Of a DNA stretch of 64,000 nucleotides, positions 37,708-50,000 are shown in pieces. The number at the start of each line of letters is the position of its first letter. The stretch's first letter is position 1. Position numbers and translations under genes: made by a program. Location: NCBI GenBank assembly GCA_001600055.1, contig BCIV01000015.1, positions 568,861-632,860 of the forward strand. The letters run 5' to 3'. The notes under the pieces are model-generated. The model saw only the letters and a list, made by a program, of their open reading frames with translations, was not told the DNA's origin and did no database searches. This DNA comes from Filobasidium wieringae. Lineage: Eukaryota > Basidiomycota > Tremellomycetes > Filobasidiales > Filobasidiaceae.

Positions 37708-39622
37708 ATGTCCTACTCTGGAGAAAAAGACCCTTATCAGGGGGACGATTACATCTCCCCCGTCCTCGCCAAAAAGCTCGACGATGCTCCTCAACTCACC
37801 ATGAGGCAGCAAAGGAAGGCCGCTCTCGATGAGCTCGACAATGCCGCTTTCAGCAGGTACCACGTCAAAGCCGTCGCTGTCGCTTGTATCGGTGAGTTCG
37901 CGCACGCACTGGCGAAAACAGCTTTCGAGAAACTGACCTCGCTCTCGTTGATAGGATTCTTGACCGACGCCTATGATATTTTCGCCATCTCCATGGCCGC
38001 TACCATGATCGGTTACGTGTACGGTAACGGTGGAAAGAACTCCGCAAACCAAGATCTCCTATTAAAGGTCGCTCATTCCATCGGAACGTTCATCGGACAA
38101 TTGTTGTTCGGTTGGTTGGCGGATCGATTGGGAAGGAAGAAGATGTACGGGTTGGAATTGATGATCATCATCGTGGGGACTTTGGGAACTGCTGTAGCTG
38201 GAAAGTGAGTTTCTCCTTGTTTGTCTCTGACTTCTAAGCGTTGGGCGCGCGGGACTGACATGCCGTGCTATCACCAGGGGATCGGCCGTTTCTATCTACG
38301 GTGTACTCGTCATGTGGCGATTCATCATGGGTCTCGGAATCGGAGGTGATTATCCTCTCTCCGCTACCATCTCTGCCGAATTTGCTGGAACTAGGATCAG
38401 AGGAAGGATGATGTGAGTCCACTTGTCAAATCCTTATCAGGCGATGAGCACACGGACTAACCATTTCTTGACTCACGCAGGACCGCTACCTTTGCCGGTC
38501 AGGGTTGGGGTAACTTGTTAGCTGCCATCGTCGGACTCTGTGTTACCGTCGGATTCAAGAACCATATCATCAACGATACGGCCGGTGATCACAAATACGT
38601 CGACATCTGTTGGCGTATCTTGCTCGGGTTCGGTGCCGTCCCCGCCCTCTTGGCTCTTTATTTCCGATTGACCATCTCCGAAACCCCTCGATACACTTTG
38701 GACGTCAAACAGGATGTTGGACGTGCTACTGCCGACGTCCAGACTTTCTTGGCTAGTGGGACTTACGAGAAGGACGAGCCCGCTACTCAGCAGAGGATCG
38801 AGGCTCCTAAAGCCACCTGGAAGGATTTCTGCCAACACTTTGGACAGTGGAAGAACGGAAAGGTCCTGCTCGGGACTTCGTTGTCTTGGTTCGTCTTGGA
38901 CGTGGCTTTCTACGGTCTCGGTTTGAACACCTCGATCATCCTGACCACTATCGGATTCGGATCGCCCACGACTGGTTCTGCTACGGAAAAGATCGCCAAG
39001 AATCTGCAAAACATTGCGATCGGTAACATCATCCTCTCCGTCGGTGGTCTCGTTCCCGGTTACTGGGCGACATTCTTCCTGATCGATAAATGGGGAAGGA
39101 AACCTATTCAATTGATGGGTTTCGTACTCCTCACCGCCATCTTCTGTGTAATGGGTTTTGGGTACCACAAGCTCCAAAGCACTACTGCAGGGAAACACGC
39201 CTTTGTAGCGCTTTACTGCTTTGCCAACTTCTTCCAGAACTTTGGACCTAACACTACGACGTTTGTGATCCCCGGTGAAGTCTTCCCTACTCGTTACCGA
39301 TCCACCGCACACGGGATTTCCGCCGCCAGTGGAAAGCTCGGAGCTATTATTGCTCAGGTCGGGTTCGCTAGGATGATCGATATCGGTGGAGCGACCGGTA
39401 AACATGCCTTCTTGCCCCACATTCTGCAAATCTTTGCTCTGTTCATGTTGATTGGTGAGTCGAGGTCTCATCAGATACAAGCTACGCTCCGAATACTGAC
39501 ACGTCCGTTCCCGCTTAGGTGTCTTCACCACTCTCCTCATCCCTGAACCATTGGGCAGGTCTTTGGAGGATCTTTCTGGAGAGAACGACGAGGACGAGTA
39601 CGAGCACAACAAGTCTTTGTAG
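37708..39622 (+). CDS. PHO84: High-affinity phosphate:H+ symporter, Pho84 type
   Basis: Plasma-membrane MFS transporter taking up inorganic phosphate with protons. Exons 37708-37891, 37955-38204, 38278-38412, 38481-39454 and 39519-39622, 548 residues. The signature set is present: GFLTDAYDIFAIS in the first helix, GQLLFGWLADRLGRKKMYG between helices 2 and 3, GLGIGGDYPLSATISAEF in helix 4, a cytoplasmic central loop (about residues 265-320), WFVLDVAFYGLGLN in helix 7 and PGEVFPTRYRSTAHGISAA. N- and C-termini are hydrophilic; the C-terminal tail is acidic. The length fits the family. Confidence 0.96.
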
Positions 39623-41055
39623 ATCGTTTAGGATAGATGGGCCTTTATTGGATTTAGAATGTTTTACGGTTATATGAATAATGTTATAGTATGGTTCGCG
39701 ACAGAAAGACGCAACAGCAGTCAAGCCATTTCAATTTCTGGCTCAGGGTGGATACAATAGATATGCGGTTGTGAAGTGATGGTCGTACGAGGAAGCAAAG
39801 GTTTGCTTCAGCTTTTCGAGACACCCGATTGTCCACACTATGCTTTATGGCGTGCAAAGTGCAGCTGCACAGCATATGCAGACTGCTATGACTGAGCAGG
39901 GCTGCTCCCCGCGCCATCTTGTGATTCTCTAACTGATTCTGTGGATCCTGTGAGTTCTGCGTTGGCATTCGCTTGAACTCACTGTTGTTCACAAGACCCT
40001 CCGAGTTGGGTGAATGCCTTGTTTGCCCAGCTTGATCGAGTTTGCAAGATGATCTCGTAACGTCCCGTCCTCCAAAGCACCCGCTGCTGCCGTATTCCGA
40101 CCTATGGCTAGCAATGTGTGTAACGAACGGTTTGTTTTCCTTGTATACGTTGGTCGACGATCGTTGTACTCTAGCGAACTGTCACTAGCGCTGCCTAACC
40201 TCGATGAAGCTGCCCCTGCGCCAACGGAAACAAGGGCTCGGGGTAGCAGCGGATCCGAGAACAGGTATCTGGAAAGTTGAAGGGGAGGGGCCAGATATCT
40301 CAGGGCCGGGAAGGTTACCCATGGTCCGGACAGGCGAGTTGTTCCTTGAAACTGATCTGGATGCGATCAAAGGCGAGTTGAATTATGTTCTGCGAATTTG
40401 TCTTGATGTAGTATTAGTACACATAGTGCCTCAGGCCGATGTAAGAGAACGCCAGGGCACAATGGGGGTCTCAAGACCAGTTTATCGCCAAGCATGTAGA
40501 CGATCCTCCCGAAAGCACGGTCAAAGGCTCGTCGATCTGGATTTGATCGAGACTAGGTAGTAGCCAGAAGCCGCAGCCATAGAGAACGGGATCAATCCGC
40601 GTAGTGAAGACATCAGTGTAGCATTTCCCGTAAATCGATTGTCAGGACTGCAATGCTGGCTCGCAGTCCGTGAAGGGAAAGGAGCGTAGGTAGTGATCCG
40701 CCGCGAGCCTGTTATGTTGTGTATCCTCGCTACAACTTAGAAAGGCAGACAGTCAAGATAGTTTCCGTTTAGGAAGGAAGGACGAGATGGCGGTCACTAG
40801 CGTTCGTTGTGACGGCTAGGATAGCTTTGAGTTGGCAATGGGGGTTTATACTTGTCAAGCTGGAGGTCGATGACGAAGTTACCGGTATTGAGGTGGATCA
40901 CGCGGACATTGAACCGGACATCGGTCTATATTTCAAAGCATGAACGGCCGGGTTTCGGTCACTGCTTGACAGCAACATGAGATATGAGATCCCTATGATG
41001 ATCTAGGCAGCAGCAACTCTCACGTTATCATTCAATATAAAAGTACATGCATCCT
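39623..41055. other. 1.4 kb region without a firm gene
   Basis: A plus frame at 40204-40560 (MKLPLRQRKQGLGVAADPRT..., 118 residues) is open and protein-like in parts, but an antisense frame overlaps it and no motif is seen. The stretch 41030-41055 (CAATATAAAAG) belongs to the 3' flank of the minus gene. Confidence 0.35.
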
Positions 41056-42644
41056 TCAATCTGACCCCGAATCTTCTGACAGTCTCTCCCGTCCACGACG
41101 TCTCTTGTATCGGTACTCACCTACTTTTACGATATTCTCTAAACCCTCTTGCTCGAATAAGCTGCGTGGGGGAGTGGGGTGGGTAGCGATCCAATCCGTG
41201 GTAACCCCGGTGATATCGATCCTGACCGCTTCTAGGGTTAAGAAATCTAGAATGGTCTCTTGCCAAGGCTGGACGATCTGAGCGCTCGTGGTCGTCTTCA
41301 ATACCTGATGTAGCTCCTTTTCCTTGGCGATCGCCTTCGTCGCCCCTCGGTTCACAGCGATAACGAGACGAATGAGCATTGCAAGTCCTCGATCGGGAGT
41401 AGCTGAACGACGGAATGAAAGGGGAAACGAGTTTACCCCTTTGAAAGCGGTCAGTGCCGTTCGAGCGTCGATAGTGATCTTGTCATGACCCTGTTGGTCC
41501 GGTGCATGAGCTTGAATGAATGTTCTGACGGAACTAGCTGGGATCCAGGTGGTCATACTTCCAGGCGCTGTCATCTGAAACGGGCGGAATTACGGTCCGT
41601 CTACCGAAAGACCAAAGACCGTTCCATCCAGCATATGTGCTATAGGGAGGGTCACCATCATCTGTGAGAATGACTGGAGGGACGGATATAAGTTTCAATG
41701 AGAATCAGCGATACGGGACGTTCCTAGAATTGTCATGGTATCTGACTCACCAAAGCCGGTGTCCCTTTACTTTCAATCACCAACGCTACAAGCGCCCGGG
41801 ACAACTCCGGTTCACTCAAGAGTCCGTGGAAGCAAAATAACCCATCGGTATAAGCCTTTCCAATGAGCCTTGTACCATCGGTCTCGAGCGATACACCTTG
41901 AATCGACGTTGTGTTCTGCTTGCACTTGGGCTGGGGACCAGCTGCGCTTGAATCTCTCGATTCCTCAGCACGAGTGAGGTAACGTTTATAGTCTTCCGGG
42001 AATGCTACGTTGCCTTGATATAGAGTTTGGTTGCGTACGGATTCGAGGATGTCGACTCCGGGCGAAGCGAACAGGGGGGACTGAGTCAGTTCTTGGATCA
42101 CCTCGACCCGAGCGACAGAGTGCACAGGGGGGTATAGAGTGGGTAGATGCGCTCCTGATGAAAGTGTGTAATGTTGCGGTCTTGCCAAAACGGTCGAGAA
42201 TTGGGTTTTATCGGGGAGACGAATGATACTGTCTATCAGTTCGTAGGAATGATGGAGTGATTCGCTTTGAGTCCATTCGAGATCGACTAGGACTCGCCAA
42301 GCTCGATTACGGGATGTGTTAAGGACGAGTTGAGACTGGAGTTTTGTCAACTGATCTGCCGTGAAGGGCAGACAGACGATCGGCTGGAGGAACTCGGTAG
42401 GTATACTCAGCTCGTCCTGGATTGCGGTGTCGACTGCGGACCATCTGTCCATAGAGTCGCCATCAGCTGCAGCTGTCGGCGGAGCATAATGAGCTCCTGC
42501 AATCCAATCGCCAATGTCCGGAGTGTGGGTTGGTCCAGTCTGCCACGGGAAATTTGGTTGAACGTAGGGCGGAGGTTGAAATCTGTTTGGGGGGTTCCGA
42601 CTGCCAGAAGGCATTTCTCGTGAAGATAGATTGTCAGGATGCAT
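41056..42644 (-). CDS. Orphan but conserved-looking protein, 489 residues
   Basis: Exons 42644-41751, 41661-41605 and 41574-41056, all in phase 0. The middle exon is only 57 nt (MMVTLPIAHMLDGTVFGLS) and continues the preceding VIESKGTPAL smoothly. The N-terminal 60 residues are Pro-rich. The core is globular-looking (PIVCLPFTADQLTKLQSQLV, RAWRVLVDLEWTQSESLHHS), with a Ser/Glu linker about residue 235. The C-terminal part contains FQ-like helical segments (RGLAMLIRLVIAVNRGATKA, PWQETILDFLTLEAVRI) and ends in a basic then acidic tail. No signal peptide or membrane span. I do not recognise the family; a nuclear or cytosolic complex subunit is conceivable. Confidence 0.65.
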
Positions 42645-43368
42645 TGAGGTATACGAGGTTGATATCTATAATATCTGTCGCTGTCGATTACCTGGCGATT
42701 TGAGGCTTTTTGGTGTGAACGACTGAATCAGGAGAAGCTAAGAAGATAAAACCTGAAGAGCTTCGAGCTCTATACTACTGTATCGTGAGATTCAGCGAAT
42801 CAGCCGGTTTCTATGACACGTACCGGACATGATATCGTCTCGGATGTCCGCAAGGTGGTACCTTGTCCATCTTGAACCGCCTCAGTCGGTGTTCGACGTT
42901 CACCAAACCCACACGGCTTCAAGTACCGAGGTGTAACCGGGTTCGAGGCATTTCAGTCGGCCTGCGGATGTCATGAACCGCAACTCGAGGACGAACCCCC
43001 ATTGTCCTCTTTGCCTCTCCCAATCCACCTGTTCCCGGATACGTAGACTCCAGTTTGATAACCGCCACTCGGGAACTCCTCGCACAGTTAACATCGCCCT
43101 GAGTTTCTAATTATAGCGGTACATCAATAACCCACTCTTCATCGACAGGCAGGACGAGCAGGAGACAAAACCTTCCGGACCGAATCGTCCGTGCGCTTGA
43201 TATAATGCCCCGCGGGTCTGAGCAGTGCGGGGAAGCGATCCACATTCGGTCAACACCGATGTGATCTCGCTTTGACTGATCACCGAGGCGGAGGACCCAC
43301 GGGGGAAGCACCACTCGCCTGTTCGTCAGCAGCGACAGCAGGATTCCGTCTGAGCCTATCCGGGGACG
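42645..43368. other. Intergenic region between divergent genes
   Basis: Contains an open minus frame 42900-43094 (64 residues, WSLRIREQVDWERQRGQW...) without family features. The right part is the promoter of the MFS gene. Confidence 0.35.
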
Positions 43369-43375
43369 TATATAG
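43369..43375 (+). promoter_or_regulatory. TATA box of the MFS permease gene
   Basis: TATATAG lies about 95 bases before the ATG at 43469. Confidence 0.45.
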
Positions 43376-43468
43376 TCTACCAGCGGGTCGATCGTGGTCA
43401 AGACGTGTCGCCTACTGTCTTTCAGCGCTCTCAAACGATCCCGATCTAACGACCTTACACGATCTACA

Positions 43469-45417
43469 ATGAACGAACCGATGTACGCAGACAAGGAGAA
43501 AGGTGTTACTCAACACTTCGAAGACGCCTCGCAACGGGAATTCGAGGATCCTCAGACTTTCGCCTACGATGAAGAGCAAGAGAAAATCCTGACCAAACGA
43601 GTTTTGAGGAAGTTGGACGTTAGGGCTCTACCGATGTTGGCGATTTTGTTCTTGTTCTCTTTCCTGGACAGGTGAGTTCGTGTGAACGAGTATGGGTGGG
43701 CCGTACATAGACGCTGAGAGAAACCCGATGCGTAGGACGAATATCGGGAATGCTAAGGTACTCGGATTACAGAAGGATCTACACCTTACCGATAGCAAGT
43801 ATTCAAACTGTCTCGCCATCTTCTTCGCCTTCTACATTGCCAGTGAAAGTACGTTTACCCTTATCACCCTCAACTCGCAAAGACGCGCCTACTGACCTGA
43901 ACGCGTCTTCAGTCCCTTCGAACTTGATCATCAAGAAAGTCTCACCCAGACTATGGTTATCTATTTTGACTTTTGCATGGGGAGTCATCGGAATGTGTAT
44001 GGGATTCGTCCAGAATTACACCGGTCTGATGGTCGTCAGAGCTTTCTTGGGTGTCGCCGAGGGGGGATTGCTTCCTGGTATCGTCTTCTACTTGTCTGTG
44101 CTTTACAAGCGGAGTGAGGTCGGATTCGTGAGTACTACATGCCTTGAATCAGTGTGATCAGATCGGTTGCTTAACGTGGCGTTCGTACCCACAGCGACTC
44201 GGACTCATCTACTCCTCCGCCTCCCTAAGCGGAGCATTCGGAGGTCTCCTCGCCCGAGGTCTGAACGAGATGGGCGGTCGGGGCGGTCTAGAAGGATGGA
44301 GATGGATCATCATCATCGAAGGAATCCTCACCGCTCTAGTCGGAGTGATGGCCTACTTTGTCTTGCCCGATACCGTGGACAAGGCGAAGTTCCTCGATCC
44401 AGAGGAGAAACATCTGGCCACTCAGAGGTTGTTGCGGGATCGTCCTGTTGAAATTGACGAGTCGGGAAGGGTCGTCGTTATCGTCGAGCAATTCAAGTGG
44501 AAGGATATTTTGGCCCCCGTACTTTCCCCCATGGTCAGTAGCGAGCCTTCACTCTATGTCTTCTTTGACTGACGCTGAGTCTTGTAATGATAGACCTGGT
44601 TATCCGCCGGCGCGTACTTTGCGATCTTGACCGCTTTGTACTCGTTCTCACTGTTCGTTCCTACCATGTGAGTCCGAGCGTTGGTCGGATAATCAGGCTA
44701 TTCGAGAGACTGATTCCGATTGCCTCACCTCAGTATCACCGGACTCGGCTACACTGCCGTTCGAAGTCAACTGTTCTCTGTCCCGCCATACGCCGTGGCT
44801 GCCGTTCTCACTGGTAAGTTGACGATATCCAGCCCCGGACATATGACATATGGACTGATCCGTTTCACTACGCTACAGTCATCGCTGCCTACGTCTCCGA
44901 TCGACGCAAGATCAGAGGACCCATCATGCTCTGCTTCTTACCGCTCAGTATCGCTGGATATGCCATCATCCGAAGCGTCAGTTCGAATGGCGTCAGATAT
45001 GGGGCTTTGTTCTTGATGGCTGCGGGTCTCTATCCTTCGGGTGAGTGGAGTAGAAACATATCTGGAAGGCGTGGCTGGGAACTGATCCACGATCGCTTTG
45101 TACCCATAGTCCCCCCCGTTCTCGTCTGGTTGAGCGGAAACAACCCTCATCACTGGCGAAGAGCCACCGCGATCGGTCTCCAACTCGCTATCGCCAATTG
45201 CGGTGGATTCCCGGCGACTTTCATCTACCATAACGGAGCTCCCGATTTCCGAAGAGGTCATACGATCTGTATGGGACTGTTGGCTGGGGCTTGGGTGGCC
45301 GTCGCTATCAAGTGCGCTTATTTGACTTGGAGGAATAAGCAAAAGGCTTCGGGCGCGATGGCGAGGTACAAGGGGTGTGGGGATGAGCGAGATCCTGATT
45401 TCAAGTTCATCATCTAG
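43469..45417 (+). CDS. MFS permease of the Dal5/anion:cation symporter family
   Basis: Plasma-membrane symporter of the allantoate/nicotinate/vitamin group. Exons 43469-43671, 43736-43848, 43913-44127, 44195-44533, 44594-44667, 44734-44813, 44879-45040 and 45110-45417, 497 residues. Typical landmarks are KLDVRALPMLAILFLFSFLDRTNIGNAK in helix 1, YIASEIPSNLIIKKVSPRLW, FVQNYTGLMVVRAFLGVAEGG, GLEGWRWIIIIEG and a central loop ending FKWKDIL. Late elements are QLFSVPPYAVAAV, VSDRRKIRGPI and WLSGNNPHHWRRATAIGLQLAIANCGG. Substrate cannot be read from sequence: the family moves allantoate, ureidosuccinate, nicotinate, biotin and others. The last exon ends in a basic linker and short acidic tail. Confidence 0.93.
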
Positions 45418-46588
45418 GTGAAAGTAAGGAACACGTCTGAGGGGTTGTATTATATTATATGCACTTGAAAGGAAACGTACAGCATGGAGGGTTACTTGCG
45501 CGCATGGCGTTCAGATCTCCGATAGATCGTCTCACGTTTACGTTCGCTTCTATTGAGGCCGGAAAGCCGCTCGTCAATGAATCGATTTGAAACAAAAGCT
45601 GATCTTTCCTGCTAACATTCGGAACTCACCAAGTCCCCCTCCTCAGCCACATCAAGGTCTCGCCAGATCTTCTCCCTCTCTCCTGTTTACAGGTTCCCCC
45701 TTGATCAAGTTACCATTCTATCTGGGTTTTTAAAACAATTCGATCTATCAATGTCTTGCTTTAGTAGGAGGCTTGAGGTGGAAGGTCTGAGCAAAGGGGT
45801 CAGAGAGGTTATGTGGGCTGGAGCGAATCAGATTCACAAAGAGAGGCTAGCTTTTGGGGCTGGAGGGTTGAGAGTTGGGATGGTAAGCTTGAACCTTTCA
45901 GATTACAGGGATACATCCACTGGAGCGAGCGTTGAAACCTCGGCCAACAAGTCTTGTAGAAAACCGGCCCTTCTAATAGAGCCGGTCACTGAATTTTCCG
46001 TACAGGGATACATTGCCATCAACAAAGGCTTCCGAACGGTCATAAGGTCGGTTCGGTCACATGCTCGTCAGTGTGGGTCGCTTGTTAGAGAATACACCGA
46101 TGAACGAGTGCTAGGCCATCCGGAAATTCTAGTTAAGGAGCATGAATCCTCCCACCGTTTTACGAGCGAACGCTGCAGGCCAGGCTGACGACGATCCAAA
46201 GCTGGAAGGACCACGCTTCCCATAGAGAAAGCCGGAGTCAATGGCCGTACCGATGTAGACAGAACCAGGAGGAGTAGCTGGAGAATGTTCAATGTGCACC
46301 AAGGAACACCATCGCCATGCCAGTCCGTATAGTTAAGCAACACACCTCTGAATTTCCATTGTCGGGAAACGTCGCCTCGTTTCGCCTGTATTGTCTGCTT
46401 TTTTAAGGTACTCTCACGATAAGATTCATAACACTGAACCTGATCTTTGATGGATCCGTGTGCCGCTCGCATAGGTATAATTGATCTAGCGGGATTGCTG
46501 CAAAGAACGCAGAAGCGGTCGTATCTACAACCTCGACGTTCAAAAGTCGTTAAATTTGATACCCTCCACTCCCCCCCAGTGTTCATTC
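45418..46588. other. Flank left of the retrotransposon
   Basis: Holds the displaced last codons and original stop of the GT34 gene on the minus strand (46550-46583) and its 3' flank. A plus frame 45751-46188 (MSCFSRRLEVEGLSKGVREV...) has a GTAAGC donor after 44 codons and an acceptor near 46004, but no family features; it may be a small orphan. Confidence 0.45.
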
Positions 46589-46769
46589 TGTCGCGTCACA
46601 TGACTACGCGTACGGTTTTTCACTCTAGTATATAGCTTCGCCTCCTTCTAGTTTATATCATCTCTATAGTGATACCTGTGGTTTGCTAGTTAATTGCTAG
46701 TAAACTACAGGTAAGTGTATACTGTTTATATAGACATGAAGTATCAGAGTTAATTGCTAGTAAACTACA
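46589..46769 (+). repeat. Left LTR, 181 bp
   Basis: Identical to 51266-51446 except A/G within CACATGAC versus CACGTGAC near base 12. It includes a TATATAG promoter-like site and an internal 20-base direct repeat around TTAATTGCTAGTAAACTACA, the second copy forming the LTR 3' end. Confidence 0.97.
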
Positions 46770-46783
46770 GGTTATGAGCCCAG
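46770..46783 (+). other. Primer-binding site complementary to the anticodon arm of initiator tRNA-Met
   Basis: GGTTATGAGCCCAG starts right at the LTR end. Its reverse complement CTGGGCTCATAACC matches the anticodon stem-loop (CAT anticodon) of eukaryotic initiator tRNA-Met rather than a tRNA 3' end. Priming by a tRNA half cleaved in this loop is known for Drosophila copia and yeast Ty5. Confidence 0.85.
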
Positions 46784-47016
46784 CGGTCGAGTCATCAGAA
46801 TCAAAATCGATCTGATTTGACTCTAATACATACTGCGATAAAGCTAGCTAGCAATCTCCCGTTCCACACAAATGGTTACTTCTTATAAACTTAGTGTACA
46901 AATCAACGAATACTCACGAACAGCGGAACGACCGAGTCGATTACCGTCAATCTAATACCTAATTCACTTACAATCAATTTATACGACACTACCCTCCTTT
47001 ATTAACGAAAAACAAC

Positions 47017-50000
47017 ATGGCCGACTCAGACGATGAACTTACCGTCAAGCCGGGAAAGATGACCGTTCTCAAGGTCGGGGGAACCAACTACACCGACTGG
47101 CATGAATCCCTTATGGATAGTTTGGCCCTAAAAGGCTTGTCCGGATACGCTAAGAGCGGTGCAGACGGCAAGATGGTCAAGAAACGTCCGGTAGATGAAG
47201 ACAAAGCTGAAAAGTACGATCTCGCTACCGAGAAGACTATGGCTCTCATCCGTCTATCCCTCGGAGACAATTGAGCCACGATCCGAGGCATACTCGACCC
47301 AGCCGAAGCTTTGAAAGTCATCAAAGACTACTTCTCTCAGGCCACGGGATACGACATCAATGCCTTGCAGAACCGTTGGGTTACTCTTACTCCTATCGGA
47401 GACGACTTCACGGGTTACATGGCTGAGATGAACAGAATCAAAGGGGACCTTCTCGAAAACAAGGTCACTTACTCGGAGCTACAAATGGTGTCCCAAATGA
47501 TGATCCAATTGGCCAAATACCCGATTGGACATCCATACCGTAAGGTCTATGACGCCGTAGACTTCAAGCTAAGCGATGACCCCGATTCTGTCAATCTGGT
47601 CTACTTCACTCGTCACCTTACCAAGGCCGTTCATACATTGGCCAACGAAGATCGTCTTGAGGCTGAAAAAGAAAAGGCTTTCCACGCCTACGCCAAATCG
47701 AAAGGGATCCACATCCCGAAATCTACGACTACTACTGCGAAGGGTGAGAACAGCAAGACTGTCTACTCTGGCGCCACCAAGACTGACTCCTACCCGATCT
47801 CCTGTCGTTACTGCCGTAGCACTAGCCACAGGATTGAGAATTGCGACAATCCGAACTTCGACCCCGCTATCAGGGAGAAGAAAAGGGAGGAGATGAGAGC
47901 TGCGGCTGAAAAGAAGAATAAGCCCCCGGTTCCGCCTCAAACGGGTCCGCCGGTTGTCGCTAATGTGGCTGTAGTAGCTACTTCTTCCGCATGCGAGATT
48001 GAATCCCACATTGACGTTTACAAGAGTGAAGCAAGCATCACTCATCAACTATACAGCGCCATCGTTGAGTACGGAACTATCCTTGACTCTGGCTGCTCTC
48101 GATCAATGTTCTGCGAACCTTCCTTCTTCGAAATCTCTTCCGACGTAAGACCTCACGTTATTGCCATTACCGTCGGAGGAGGTTCTCAACTCTATTCATC
48201 GCATATCGGTGATGTCTACCTACACACAGCCGATGCGCAAGGTCGGATGGCGATGCGGATACCAAACTGCTTGTTAGTACCTGATCTCAAGATGAATTTG
48301 ATCTCAATCTCGCAGTTGGATCAGCACGGCTATTCTGTCCTATTAGAGGGAGGAAAAGCCACCGTACAAAAGAAAGGAATCACGAGCGTCGTCGGGCGAC
48401 TGCAAGATAATTTATACTTCATTAATGTCGTACCGGAAACGAAAGAGACGGCTCATGTAGCGGTGACTACGAACCGTTGGCATCAACGACTTGGACACTA
48501 TGCGCCTAGAAAAATAAAAGCTCTGCGCAATAGCGTGACTGGAATTGAGATAGCAGACGGTCAAGACATCAAATGCGAATGCTGTAGTCTCGGAAAGATG
48601 ACCAGAGCGTCATTCCCATTATCAACATCGAGAACCTCCAAGCCATTAGAGCTCCTGCATATCGATTTGGCTGGACCGTCACAAGTAGATTCTCTAGGAG
48701 GAGGCAAATACTTCATGATCATCGTGGACGACTTCTCAAAGTATTTCTACGTAGAGATATTGTCTCACAAATCTCACGCAGTACAACGGATTAAAGAGTT
48801 TATCCTCAAATACAAGAGGCAACTTGAAGTATCTGCGAAGAGAATCAGGACGGACAATGGAGGAGAGTTTACCTCAAACGAAATGATCGCGTGGTGCTTA
48901 GAAAAGGGCATCATGAGAGAAACTACAACCCCTTATACTCCCGAACAAAACGGAACGGCGGAAAGAGCGGTGCGTACCGTCAAAGAAGGAGGGCGCACTT
49001 TACTCCTGCAAGCCAATCTGAAACCACATTACTGGGCGTCGGCGATAAAATCGTTTGTTTACGTAAGGAATCGGACTTTAACAAATTCGAAGACGAAGAC
49101 GCCCGAGGAATTATTTACAGGGAAGAAGCCTGACGTCTCGAACCTACGTACATATGGTTGCGTGGCGTACGTGCACATAAGAAAAGCTGAAAGAGGGACA
49201 TGGGAACCCACGGCTAAACGATGTGTATTCGTCGGCTATGGTCAACAAGATGACGGAACGAAAGGATGGATACTATATGATCCGTATAAACAAAACGTCA
49301 TTATATCTACACATGTCACCTTCAGGGAAGATCTAGTATGGAACGTGGAACCCCAGTTTCACTCTAGGTTTGATATCATAACTGAAGCAATAAATATCGA
49401 CGAAATTCCAGAAGAGAGGGAAGACGGACAAGACGCTCCTGAAATCGTCGAGAACGATGATGAACTTGAAGAAGAACAACACGAAGAGCAAGCTCATGCA
49501 CCTCCTGTACCTCCTGCACCTCATAGGAGAAACCCAATCAGGGTAAGGAACATACCAGAAAGATATCGAAACGACTTTGCAATGATGGCGTTACCCGAGG
49601 ACTGCGCCGTACCGTTTCTTGAGATTACGAACCCACACGAGGGGGACCTCAAAATGAAACTGGAACAGGCTTATCTCGCTGCCACTGAGATGAACCATAA
49701 AGACCCACGCTTCGACATAGCCAAGACGGACGAAATAAACTCGATGTACAAACATGAAGTTTGGGAGCTCGTACCTTTACCGAAAGATCGAAAGCCTATC
49801 ACTGCTAGATGGGTATGTACATTAAAAACCAAGCCAGATGGGACTGTACGGGAAAAGGCTAGATTGGTAGTACGAGGTTTCACTCAAATCAAAGGAGTCG
49901 ATTATACCGAAATATTCGCCCCAGTTGTACGGATGGAATCACTACGTCTCGTGATTGCTATAGCAGCTGTGTATAACCTTGAAATCGCGCAAGCAGATGT

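Noticed and set aside
40204..40560. 118-residue plus-strand open frame
   Set aside because: Antisense frame also open, no motif, no promoter or splice support.
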